A program made the position numbers and the translations under genes. A model generated the notes under the pieces. That model searched no databases, was not told the origin of the DNA, and worked only from the letters and a program-made list of their open reading frames with translations. From a virus: a stretch of 23,749 bases of DNA. The DNA is taken from positions 1 through 23,749 of IMG/VR virus record IMGVR_UViG_3300003873_000064, one strand, 5' to 3'. Shown here one piece after another: positions 7,473 through 14,173 of this stretch (its first letter is position 1; each line of letters starts with the position of its first letter).

Positions 7473-7501
7473 ATTATATACTAAACAAAGCGAGTTGTCA
7501 A
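7473..7501 (-). promoter_or_regulatory. Early sigma70-type promoter before short BspA-like gene
   Basis: Minus strand TTGACA (7496-7501), 17-bp spacer, TATAAT (7473-7478): consensus in both boxes. Downstream block TATCGTATTGAAACGTTG and GGAGATTGAT are shared with other early units. The -35 box touches the 3' end of the upstream BspA-like gene. Confidence 0.9.
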
Positions 7502-7506
7502 CAACT

Positions 7507-8238
7507 TTAAATGTATACTTCTGGATACTGTTCTTTTAAATAATCGTTATCCAAAACAGAAAAATCATAATCTTTAAAATTGTGAACATCTATATTTTCT
7601 AATGAAGAACAAAGTTCGAACGCCCGGTGCATATTAGTCACGTTCTTCGTATCGAATTTGGGTACAGATCTTAATGATTTGCATCCATAAAACATACCGC
7701 CCATACCAGTTACTTTTGATGTATCGAATAATGGTACAGCTTCTAACGAAGAACAAAGTTCGAACGCCCGGTGCATATTGGGTACATTTGATGTATCGAA
7801 TAACGGTACAGATTCTAATGATGTGCAATTTCTAAACATACCACGCATGTCGGTTACATTGGATGTATCAAAAAGCGGTACAGACTTTAATGATTTGCAA
7901 TTACTGAACATCCGGCTCATATTAGTTACTTTTGATGTACAGAATAATGACACAGATTCCAATGATGAACAATTTTCAAACATCCTGTGCATATCTGTTA
8001 CATTTGATGTACAGAATAATGGTGCAGATTCCAATGATGAACAATTTTCAAACATCTTATTCATATTAGTTACTTTTGATGTATCGAATAACGGTACAGA
8101 TTTTAATGATGAACTGTTTTCGAACATTTGAGACATGTCAGTAATACCAGAATAATCATAGTTTTCATTCAAATCATCGGTACTGATTTCAGCTAAAACA
8201 AGGTCCCGCAATTCGTTTTTCAAGATAATCTGTTTCAT
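7507..8238 (-). CDS. BspA-like (DUF285) repeat protein, long copy (243 aa)
   Basis: Starts MKQIILKNELRDLVLAEIST and carries eight tandem repeats of about 23 residues with the signature LFDTSKVTNM..MFENCSSLE (69 bp per unit, with high identity at DNA level). The C-terminus is an SSLENIDVHNFKDY helix and DYLKEQYPEVYI. No signal peptide or membrane segment is present. ATG at 8238 follows GGAGATTGAT, as in the paralogue at 7442. The near-identical DNA repeats make repeat-number change by recombination likely. BspA-like repeats are known protein-interaction surfaces; in a phage, roles such as host-factor binding are inference. Confidence 0.9.
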   Translation of the reverse strand: MKQIILKNELRDLVLAEISTDDLNENYDYSGITDMSQMFENSSSLKSVPLFDTSKVTNMNKMFENCSSLESAPLFCTSNVTDMHRMFENCSSLESVSLFCTSKVTNMSRMFSNCKSLKSVPLFDTSNVTDMRGMFRNCTSLESVPLFDTSNVPNMHRAFELCSSLEAVPLFDTSKVTGMGGMFYGCKSLRSVPKFDTKNVTNMHRAFELCSSLENIDVHNFKDYDFSVLDNDYLKEQYPEVYI

Positions 8239-8239
8239 A

Positions 8240-8464
8240 TCAATCTCCGGTATACACTTCAGTGTTGTCTCTCAAATAGAAAGTCATATTGTTTGTTATT
8301 TTTGACTCGCCAAATGCCGATTTATTGTAACTTGTTGATTTATAAAGCATTTGTTCGTTTAAAGATTTATTGTAACTTGTTGATTTATAAAGGAATTTCA
8401 TTTTCAGTAACAACGTGCTGATATAACTATCACAAACACGTCCGTTTTTGGGTATTATAAACAA
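8240..8464 (-). CDS. Doubtful small ORF built on a duplicated segment
   Basis: An open frame of 74 codons (TTG start) or 53 codons (ATG at 8401). It contains the decapeptide LYKSTSYNKS twice because of a 29-bp direct repeat. Its stop (TGA) is followed after one base by the ATG of the BspA-like gene, a coupling arrangement that favours translation, but no ribosome site precedes either start. Given the decayed genes just upstream, this could be a remnant. Confidence 0.3.
   Translation of the reverse strand: MFIIPKNGRVCDSYISTLLLKMKFLYKSTSYNKSLNEQMLYKSTSYNKSAFGESKITNNMTFYLRDNTEVYTGD
8319..8392. repeat. Perfect 29-bp direct repeat, 45 bp apart
   Basis: The 29-bp segment starting GATTTATTGTAACTTG and ending TTTATAAAG occurs at 8319-8347 and again at 8364-8392 without mismatch. 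It gives the duplicated LYKSTSYNKS in the overlapping frame and looks like a recent local duplication. Confidence 0.9.
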
Positions 8465-8512
8465 TGACCGGAAACCGTAAGCTTTACTGTGTTAATAACA
8501 CAAAATCAACCT

Positions 8513-8623
8513 TCATAATGAAGAGTCATTAAACACGAATATTAATTCATCTTTGTGATTTAATTTGCAGATTCCTTGGTTTCTTCGCATCTTGGGAAGA
8601 TCACAACGATAACCGGTGGTTCA
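8513..8623 (-). pseudogene. Decayed paralogue of the 70-aa membrane protein gene
   Basis: One frame reads NEPPVIVVIFPRC and then stops; another frame, overlapping it, reads NQGICKLNHKDELIFVFNDSSL to a stop at 8513. Together they parallel IVFPRC and NQGIGKFQLNKNDELEFVF of the intact gene at 4543-4755, with a deletion and frameshift between them and loss of the membrane segment. Confidence 0.65.
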
Positions 8624-8740
8624 TTAGACGAATTTTTCTGGATATTTTGATTTCAACAGTGCTATAACAGTTTCAATGTCACTACGCCTAATATTTCTTC
8701 GACGAATCTAGGTTCTATATATTGTTTTGACGTAATCCAT
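8624..8740 (-). pseudogene. Decayed paralogue of the 57-aa gene
   Basis: One frame carries QYIEPRFVEEILG, and after a frameshift another carries RSDIETVIALLKSKYPEKFV followed by a stop at 8624. These match IYTEEMFVDAHLGG and LETVRKILKSQFPENFV of the intact gene at 4360-4533. The order of the two remnants is reversed relative to the intact pair, so this is not a simple segmental copy. Confidence 0.62.
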
Positions 8741-8886
8741 ATACACCTGATTGTTTGAATCGTTTCAACCTAATATTGTGTGCTATCATTTACAAAGTAA
8801 TGTCCGCTGCGGTATTGTTCGTTTTTAAATTAAATTTCATCATGAAAGTTACAGAGTTACAGTGTTACAGTGTTACAGTGTTACAG
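8741..8886. other. Gene-free stretch with remnants
   Basis: No intact gene. On the minus strand a short frame MMKFNLKTNN stops after 17 codons, and an overlapping frame reads EQYRSGHYFVNDSTQY then stop, which looks like the end of another lost gene. The right part is an octamer repeat (listed separately). Confidence 0.5.
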
Positions 8887-8888
8887 TT
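8848..8888. repeat. Octamer tandem repeat (GTTACAGT)
   Basis: Five copies of GTTACAGT, the first with one mismatch, directly follow the stop of the frameshifted gene at 8887. Origin by slippage is likely. Confidence 0.9.
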
Positions 8889-9089
8889 ATTTGCCGAACA
8901 AATCTAAACAATCAGTAAACAGGATTTGAGAATTTTTGGTGTATGTCGCCATGTGTTCTTCACTCAACGAATAAACCATTATAATGTCTGCTTGAACGAG
9001 GAATTCGTAATTTTGCGCCATTTTTTGAAATCATCATAAGAATATCGGACTTCGTTAGTAAAACAACGGACTTGACACATTTCATTCAT
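8887..9089 (-). pseudogene. Small gene with one-base frameshift in an A6 run
   Basis: AGGAG sits 7 nt before ATG at 9089. The frame starts MNEMCQVRCFTNEVRYSYDD but stops early; the overlapping frame reads MAQNYEFLVQADIIMVYSLS and ends CLDLFGK. The two join at an A6 run (around 9021-9026): one extra A, or a -1 slip there, gives a continuous product of 67 residues. The span of 203 nt is one base short of a whole number of codons. It could be a true break, slippage-dependent expression or a read error. Function unknown. Confidence 0.6.
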
Positions 9090-9101
9090 ATTAAAACTCC
9101 T

Positions 9102-9286
9102 TCAATCTTTAATTATTGTTTTCTTAATGTTCCCACAAATCGAGCACCGACATACGTATATGACTTTGCTAGGCTTAGTTTCACCGGCTGGCACCACCGT
9201 TACAGTTTCAAATGGCTTTTCGTAAGAACAAACATGTAAATCGCCAGTAAATAAGAACGTTATTAGAACGTTATTAATCTTTTCAT
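9102..9286 (-). pseudogene. Cys-containing small gene broken by an 11-bp tandem duplication
   Basis: ATG at 9286 follows AAGGG and the early promoter at 9313-9341. After MKRLITF the frame hits TAA inside an exact 11-bp tandem duplication (AGAACGTTATT at 9254-9264 and 9265-9275, plus strand). Removing one copy restores a 57-residue frame MKRLITFLFTGDLHVC continuing to CRCSICGNIKKTIIKD, which has a C-x-C-x2-C metal-binding-like cluster. The span of 185 nt minus 11 is exactly 58 codons. This is a clear recent inactivation. Confidence 0.85.
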
Positions 9287-9312
9287 ATCAAACCCTTCAC
9301 CGTTCTACGATA

Positions 9313-9341
9313 ATTATATACTATTCAACTCGGTTCGTCAA
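9313..9341 (-). promoter_or_regulatory. Early sigma70-type promoter for the decayed gene block
   Basis: Minus strand TTGACG (9336-9341), 17-bp spacer, TATAAT (9313-9318), then TATCGTAGAACG. The promoter lies within the 3' end of the acidic protein gene and drives the small genes at 9286 and below, which are now mostly broken. Confidence 0.82.
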
Positions 9342-9644
9342 AGTTTCTTTAATTTCGTCCGGGTCCCAATCAACAACTCCAAGCGTACCATCTTCGTACA
9401 ATTCCCATGTGATTCCTTCATAAACCCAAATGTACGTACCATCCAAGGATTGTTCATTACCATCTTCGTCATCTTCTTTAATGTCTTTAAAGAATTGTGC
9501 AACTTCTGATTTATTATACTCTACAGCCATAAGGTCTTCAATTTCGTGACCTTCATATACACTGAATTCGCATTCGACCGTAATTGCTTCTAATTCGAAT
9601 GTTTCAGTATAAATTAAAATTTCCAAATCTGTTGATGCACTCAT
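9321..9644 (-). CDS. Strongly acidic small early protein (107 aa)
   Basis: 31 of 107 residues are Asp or Glu and only five are Lys or Arg, a net charge near -26. Segments such as KDIKEDDEDGNEQ and VDWDPDEIKE are dense in acid. No signal peptide or membrane segment is seen. ATG at 9644 follows AAGGAGACAC. It has its own early promoter (9676-9703). Strong acidity and early expression are features of phage DNA-mimic proteins that block host DNA-binding enzymes; that is only an inference, and no family was recognised. Confidence 0.75.
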   Translation of the reverse strand: MSASTDLEILIYTETFELEAITVECEFSVYEGHEIEDLMAVEYNKSEVAQFFKDIKEDDEDGNEQSLDGTYIWVYEGITWELYEDGTLGVVDWDPDEIKETLTNRVE

Positions 9645-9675
9645 AATGTGTCTCCTTTAACGTTTCAATACGATA

Positions 9676-9703
9676 ATTATATATTAAATAAACGCTTGGT
9701 CAA
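9676..9703 (-). promoter_or_regulatory. Early sigma70-type promoter for acidic protein gene
   Basis: Minus strand TTGACC (9698-9703), 16-bp spacer, TATAAT (9676-9681), then the shared TATCGTATTGAAACG block and an AAGGAG ribosome site. Confidence 0.85.
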
Positions 9704-9708
9704 CTACT

Positions 9709-9936
9709 TTATTTTCGCAATTCATACCATGCGATTCTTTGATAATCTGAAATCTGTTTCAAATCGTCTATTTCGTTTTGTAAGCTAGATCTTAGTTCAA
9801 GAACTTCTGCTTCCAATGAATCAATAGTTTGTACTTGTTGCGTGTGTAATTGATTCAACATTTCAATTTGACGTGTGTTTAACGGCTTCTCTGCGTTGGT
9901 CAAATTATTAAATATTTCAGTTTGTGCTTTGTTCAT
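9709..9936 (-). CDS. Small coiled-coil early protein (75 aa)
   Basis: Begins MNKAQTEIFNNLTNAEK and continues as an almost wholly helical sequence with heptad spacing of hydrophobics (MLNQLHTQQVQTIDSLEAEV then LELRSSLQNEIDDLKQI), ending in WYELRK. The start at 9936 is chosen because GGAG lies 7 nt upstream (GGAGATTGATATG); an upstream TTG would put the ribosome site inside the gene. It has its own early promoter. A dimeric coiled coil is likely; the role is unknown. Confidence 0.75.
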   Translation of the reverse strand: MNKAQTEIFNNLTNAEKPLNTRQIEMLNQLHTQQVQTIDSLEAEVLELRSSLQNEIDDLKQISDYQRIAWYELRK

Positions 9937-9966
9937 ATCAATCTCCTTCAACGTTTCAATACGGCA

Positions 9967-9995
9967 ATTATATACTAAAATAATCAGTTTGTCAA
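9967..9995 (-). promoter_or_regulatory. Early sigma70-type promoter for coiled-coil gene
   Basis: Minus strand TTGACA (9990-9995), 17-bp spacer, TATAAT (9967-9972), then the shared TGCCGTATTGAAACGTTG block. The -35 box overlaps the last codons of the upstream late gene. Confidence 0.88.
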
Positions 9996-10342
9996 CGGGT
10001 TTGTTCCCACGTAATCAAGCTATTCATGGCTTCTTCTGATATGTTTGGTACAGCATGCTTGATGTAATTTTCTGCTTGTTCTTTTGATACGAAACGTTTT
10101 CTGAACCAGCGATCTTCGTTTTCTAAATCTTCAACAAAATAAGTTCTCATTGTTCCTTCAATGACATCACATTGACTAATCGGTTTCAAATGTTTTTTAT
10201 CATATTGTTTATTAAACGAACTAAGATAATCGAAGTTTCGTTTAACGCTAAATAGTGAAGTGTCAACGGAAGCAACATCTCCCGCTGACGTAGTTTCTTT
10301 AATGTTTTGCAAGTACTCTCTAAACCCCGATTTAAAACTCAT
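9992..10342 (-). CDS. Hypothetical late protein with capsid-targeting-like N-terminus (116 aa)
   Basis: Starts MSFKSGFREYLQNIKE, an amphipathic stretch with I-K-E, then a polar body (DTSLFSVKRNFDYLSS, EDRWFRKRFVSKEQAENYI). The N-terminus is very like those of the next two upstream genes, and the I-x-E triplet fits the T4 prohead protease cleavage rule (after L/I-x-E). ATG at 10342 overlaps the end of the 474-aa gene by 11 nt. It is the last gene of the late operon. A packaged or injected protein is plausible by analogy; its function is unknown. Confidence 0.7.
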   Translation of the reverse strand: MSFKSGFREYLQNIKETTSAGDVASVDTSLFSVKRNFDYLSSFNKQYDKKHLKPISQCDVIEGTMRTYFVEDLENEDRWFRKRFVSKEQAENYIKHAVPNISEEAMNSLITWEQTR

Positions 10343-11756
10343 ATGATATATCTGCCTTGGCTGTTTGACCAAATGTTTTAAGTAAAACAGTAAAGCTCGA
10401 TTTGATTTTATCAATAATCTTCTTAACCCAAGATTTTACGAAACTTAATAGTTTGTTTCCCATGAGTTTAACTTTATCTAAAATGCCTTCATTTAGTTCA
10501 TATTCGTTGAGGCATTCGATAAAAGTTTCTTCTAATAACGAGTCATTCAACAAATCACTTTGAGATTCTCTAACTACTCCTTTCATTGCTACCCAAGCAT
10601 CACCATCAGATGCTTTAAACGAGATATCGAATCTTGTTTTGTTTGCTACATTTGAAACGAATGCAGGATCAATTTTTTGAACTTTGCTATCACCGATTTC
10701 ATTGAATACCATCAAGTAATCTGCTTTTGAATCGTAATCCGAAAATTTATTATCCCCAGTCATAGCTTCTTTAACTATTGAAGATTTGAACTCTGAACTT
10801 GAAGTCAGCTTGCGTAACGCTGTACTCATTTCATTATTCTTTCTGATTTGCTTATCAATATCGTTAATTAACTTTGATTTCTTGCCAGCCTTAATGTCTT
10901 TCTTAATATCATTAATTGTACCGATCTTAGTATAACGTTTAAATGATTCCGAAATTTCGTCGGTCAATTCGTCAAATGCTGACTGGAACACGTCATTTTT
11001 AACATAATCGGGAGTATTAGCGAATGCAAATGCAAGAGTGGCTAATGATTCAGCTTTACCACCAGACATTAATTGAGAACCACCTTCCTTTTTAAGACTA
11101 TAGTGGATATTTTTTGAATAAAAGTCAGTCTTTGGTGTTTTTGTGGCTGATTTAGCTGGTTTGCCAGTCATATCAATAAAATATTGTTCCCATTCTGATG
11201 TCAATCTTGAGGAACCTGAACCGTAATGAACAAACTTGGAATTATCAATCGTGTGCAAGTTTTTAGCAATGTCGTAACCACCCAAATCTAACAAGTTATC
11301 CAATTTTTCTGCCCAACTTACTTGACCCATTTTAATTGCGGCTTCTTTAGTTGAATCAAATTCTAACATGTTGTGTGCAACAACAATAACTTTTTCCCAA
11401 TCAGCTGCTGTGATATTCGATCCAGCATTCCCTGATTTTTTAGAACTAATAAACCGGATGGTACAACTATCAAATTTAATCGTTACTTTCCCAGATTTGT
11501 AGTCAGCATTGAAGTAGTTGACAATCTTTTTAATGTTTAGCTCGTCCGTTTTAACCTGAATATTATACATTGTATTCGGTGTATACTTCGGAGTGCTCCC
11601 ATAAAACGTAGACGTGTTAATTTTTGCTTTTTTTAGTGCATCAATAACATCTTTAGGGTATTGCTTAGTTGCTTCTTTGAAGTCCAAAATAAATCTAGGA
11701 CCAGAACTGCCTTTCGCTTCGCCTAAAATGTTTAAATAATCTCTGAAATTACGCAT
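10332..11756 (-). CDS. Large hypothetical late protein with capsid-targeting-like N-terminus (474 aa)
   Basis: Starts MRNFRDYLNILGEAKGSSG, containing L-G-E/A, a fit to the L-x-E cleavage rule. The start at 11756 is chosen because GGAG is 5 nt upstream and because it overlaps the upstream stop by 8 nt. The middle has NIHYSLKKEGGSQLMSGG, a SxK-x4-GSQL pattern that recalls restriction-type nuclease cores but is too weak to name. The last 60 residues are amphipathic and basic (KLLSFVKSWVKKIIDKIKSS), possibly membrane- or DNA-binding. It lies between the ligase fusion and another motif-bearing gene in a late operon, so a virion-carried protein is a reasonable inference. Confidence 0.75.
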   Translation of the reverse strand: MRNFRDYLNILGEAKGSSGPRFILDFKEATKQYPKDVIDALKKAKINTSTFYGSTPKYTPNTMYNIQVKTDELNIKKIVNYFNADYKSGKVTIKFDSCTIRFISSKKSGNAGSNITAADWEKVIVVAHNMLEFDSTKEAAIKMGQVSWAEKLDNLLDLGGYDIAKNLHTIDNSKFVHYGSGSSRLTSEWEQYFIDMTGKPAKSATKTPKTDFYSKNIHYSLKKEGGSQLMSGGKAESLATLAFAFANTPDYVKNDVFQSAFDELTDEISESFKRYTKIGTINDIKKDIKAGKKSKLINDIDKQIRKNNEMSTALRKLTSSSEFKSSIVKEAMTGDNKFSDYDSKADYLMVFNEIGDSKVQKIDPAFVSNVANKTRFDISFKASDGDAWVAMKGVVRESQSDLLNDSLLEETFIECLNEYELNEGILDKVKLMGNKLLSFVKSWVKKIIDKIKSSFTVLLKTFGQTAKADISYEF

Positions 11757-13269
11757 AAGTGCTCCGGATTTCTTCGTACATCGAATGTATTTCTTTTGGT
11801 GTACTTGCTTTAAAATATTTTTCGTCGTTAATGTTTTCGATAACTTTAGATGCGGATATATCGGTATCCACACGCGGCATTTCTTTAACGGATGTACCAA
11901 CCATTTTCTTTAACAGTTCGCGATAGGATTGAACTCTATCAGACCCAGCATATACAACATTAATGTTTACTGGTGACTTGCCAAAAATTCGAATTAAGTT
12001 GCCATTCGAACTGTGAATAATGTCAGTACCTGGGAATGTTTTCTTTAACATCTTTTCACGCAGTTCTTTTGTGTCTTTTGTGTCTTTAGAGGTAACTAAA
12101 TCAATTACAACGTTATCATATAATTTTAATGCACGTTTGATCATTTTAACGTGTCCGTCTTTGGTCAATACTCTAAATTTGCCCAAAATCAACGCGTTAT
12201 TATTGCCTTTCATTGATTTGATTAATAAATTTTTCGCGTTTAATTGAATGTCGTCTTTGATGATTGCTGGTGTTTTCTTTGAATGCGCAAATGTTAATTT
12301 GTACCTACGCAAATCTAATGACAATTCATCAAGTACGTCATCAAGCGAACGGCTTTTCACAGTAATACTATCAGCTAATTCTCTTGCGACTGCTTTAACG
12401 TTGTCCCAATATGCGGTTTCTACAATCGGATTGGTTTCGCGATATTTTAGCTTAATTGCCAACCGTGCGGTCTGGTCCAATTGATAATCTTGTTGAAATT
12501 TTAACAGTTTATCTTCATAAGAAATCACAACGCCTTCTTCTTTTCCACCATATTTCGAATCGATGCGCAAAAATAATTGACGAATATCGTCTAACAGAAT
12601 TTCAGGTGTTCTCCAATTCATTGACCGTTTTGCTGTAGTGAATTCTTTGTTGAGAGCATTGTGTTTGATACCAGCACTAAACGATTGTTCATTACCAAGA
12701 ACCCCATCAAATAATACTACTGGCACATCAATTTTTAATTCGCTAGCATACGAATCGCGATTAACGATGTTGAACCCAGAATTAGATGTTTTCAATTTGC
12801 CGAATTTCGTAGTATACGATGATTTAGAATGACCGATTAGAACCATTTTGTGTGTTTTTGTATAATTAGAACTCAATGTTGGTTTATTCATTAAGTACTC
12901 AATGAATAATTCAGTGCCGATTGGTACGTTGTTTTTAGGTAACTGGCTGAAGTGCTTTAGAACTAATTTAAACTGTGATGCACCAATTGATTCAGACTTA
13001 ACTTTCGTATCTGGCTGATAATTGTATTCCTTAGAATACAGTATGTTACCTTTATACGCAATAATGTAATCAGATAATTTTCCATCATTTGCTTGTTTAA
13101 TGATAGTTAATTTCACGCCATCAGTTTTTTGAGTTACATGAACATTAGCTCCCAAGAATTCAGTAATTCGTTTTTCTGATGTAAGGTATTTTCCCGCAGC
13201 TTGAATAGAAATATCGAGTTGTTCTTTTGCTTCATTAATGAATGACCTGAAGTTTACATTTGCGTTCAT
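11749..13269 (-). CDS. ATP-dependent ligase domain fused to a nucleotide adenylyltransferase-like domain (506 aa)
   Basis: Residues 1-16 (MNANVNFRSFINEAKE) resemble a capsid-targeting sequence with I-N-E/A. Residues about 45-280 show ligase superfamily motifs: KTDG (K48, adenylylated lysine), GTELFIEYL (118-126), EEGVVISY (244-251) and AIKLKY (271-276). Residues about 355-480 show an HIGH-type nucleotidyltransferase: LILGKFRVLTKDGHVKMI (360-377, GxFxxxxxGH) and ISASKV (471-476), like NMN or cytidylyl transferases. The two could link nucleic acid sealing to nucleotide or NAD-type chemistry. The gene starts with ATG inside the end of the HNH gene (35-nt overlap). Ligase substrate (DNA or RNA) is not deducible. 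Confidence 0.82.
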   Translation of the reverse strand: MNANVNFRSFINEAKEQLDISIQAAGKYLTSEKRITEFLGANVHVTQKTDGVKLTIIKQANDGKLSDYIIAYKGNILYSKEYNYQPDTKVKSESIGASQFKLVLKHFSQLPKNNVPIGTELFIEYLMNKPTLSSNYTKTHKMVLIGHSKSSYTTKFGKLKTSNSGFNIVNRDSYASELKIDVPVVLFDGVLGNEQSFSAGIKHNALNKEFTTAKRSMNWRTPEILLDDIRQLFLRIDSKYGGKEEGVVISYEDKLLKFQQDYQLDQTARLAIKLKYRETNPIVETAYWDNVKAVARELADSITVKSRSLDDVLDELSLDLRRYKLTFAHSKKTPAIIKDDIQLNAKNLLIKSMKGNNNALILGKFRVLTKDGHVKMIKRALKLYDNVVIDLVTSKDTKDTKELREKMLKKTFPGTDIIHSSNGNLIRIFGKSPVNINVVYAGSDRVQSYRELLKKMVGTSVKEMPRVDTDISASKVIENINDEKYFKASTPKEIHSMYEEIRSTYA

Positions 13270-14134
13270 GTTGTTGTATTCCTTTTGACGTGAATTCTTT
13301 ATTACAGTATTTACAATTTATAATTTCGAGTGATTTGCACGTTTTCTTGTTTTTGTTATTTTTACAATAATAGTTCTCATGTCGAGTTATTATGTTTAAT
13401 TGACCGTCAAGTCCACAAAATTTACATACCGATTTTTTCATATTGTGTTTTCGGTGAGTACTATCAGGATTCTTTTTACATGCGCGTTCATGGTCGAGTA
13501 CTTGGGTTTTGTTCATTGACATTCCACAAAACGAACATGACAATTTAAAAGTGTTCGGGTGTTGCAATCGCTCGCCATGAACGCAAAAATATTTCTGATG
13601 TTGTGAAAAATTAAGTTTACCTTTAATGGTTGTACTGCACGAATCACAAATATAGTCGTCGGTGAGATATTTTTTGCCTGTATTTACACCAATATAATTA
13701 GAAGTTTCGTTAAATTCATGTTGCAGTACCCGTTTATATGTTCCATCTGTTATATCTATACAAGAAACGTATCCGGAATTTTTCTCTGAAATCATTTTAT
13801 ATATTTTGCGTTTGTGACCGATATAATCGTTTGAATTACCGTACCGATTCATAACTTGGTTTAACCCAAACATTATTTCTGGTAATTCGTCAAACATTTT
13901 AAATAATAGTAAATGAGCTAAATAATGTTCCTTTAATGTTAACGGAAAAATATTCATCTCATCGTGTTTGTTTTTGAAATAGATACCGAGAACATTCATA
14001 ATTTGTCGTTTGTATTTAGAATAATATAATGATTTCGGTACAAAATGATGAAATTCCATTTCAGACTGCAATTTATATTTGCCGCGTGCCGCAGCTTTAT
14101 CATACAGCCGTTTATATGTGTTTGCATAATTCAA
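13235..14134 (-). CDS. HNH homing endonuclease with four C-terminal zinc fingers (299 aa)
   Basis: Starts MNYANTYKRLYDKAAARGK, a typical opening of phage HNH endonucleases, then the nuclease core FHHFVPKSLYY and NIFPLTLKEHYLAHLLLFKM (about 28-100). The C-terminal half has four Cys/His modules: CDSCSTTIKG..H..YFC, CSFCGMSMNK..DHERAC, CKFCGLDGQ..RHENYYC and CKYCNKEFTS..QQHERKC, probably DNA-recognition fingers. Start is TTG, with no close ribosome site; a seven-codon ORF with AAGGAG lies upstream (14164) and ends 12 nt before it. It sits between two unrelated late genes, as selfish endonuclease genes do, and overlaps the ligase gene by 35 nt. Confidence 0.9.
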   Translation of the reverse strand: MNYANTYKRLYDKAAARGKYKLQSEMEFHHFVPKSLYYSKYKRQIMNVLGIYFKNKHDEMNIFPLTLKEHYLAHLLLFKMFDELPEIMFGLNQVMNRYGNSNDYIGHKRKIYKMISEKNSGYVSCIDITDGTYKRVLQHEFNETSNYIGVNTGKKYLTDDYICDSCSTTIKGKLNFSQHQKYFCVHGERLQHPNTFKLSCSFCGMSMNKTQVLDHERACKKNPDSTHRKHNMKKSVCKFCGLDGQLNIITRHENYYCKNNKNKKTCKSLEIINCKYCNKEFTSKGIQQHERKCKLQVIH

Positions 14135-14173
14135 CGGTTATTAAATGCCTTTGCCTTCGTTCATATGAACTCC

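Noticed and set aside
7778-8131. 117-codon rightward ORF of DVSNNGTDSN-type repeats
   Set aside because: It is the complementary reading of the BspA-like repeats; repeat DNA keeps all frames open periodically.
12020-12832. Rightward ORFs within the ligase-fusion gene
   Set aside because: No ribosome sites and completely covered by a gene with clear catalytic motifs.
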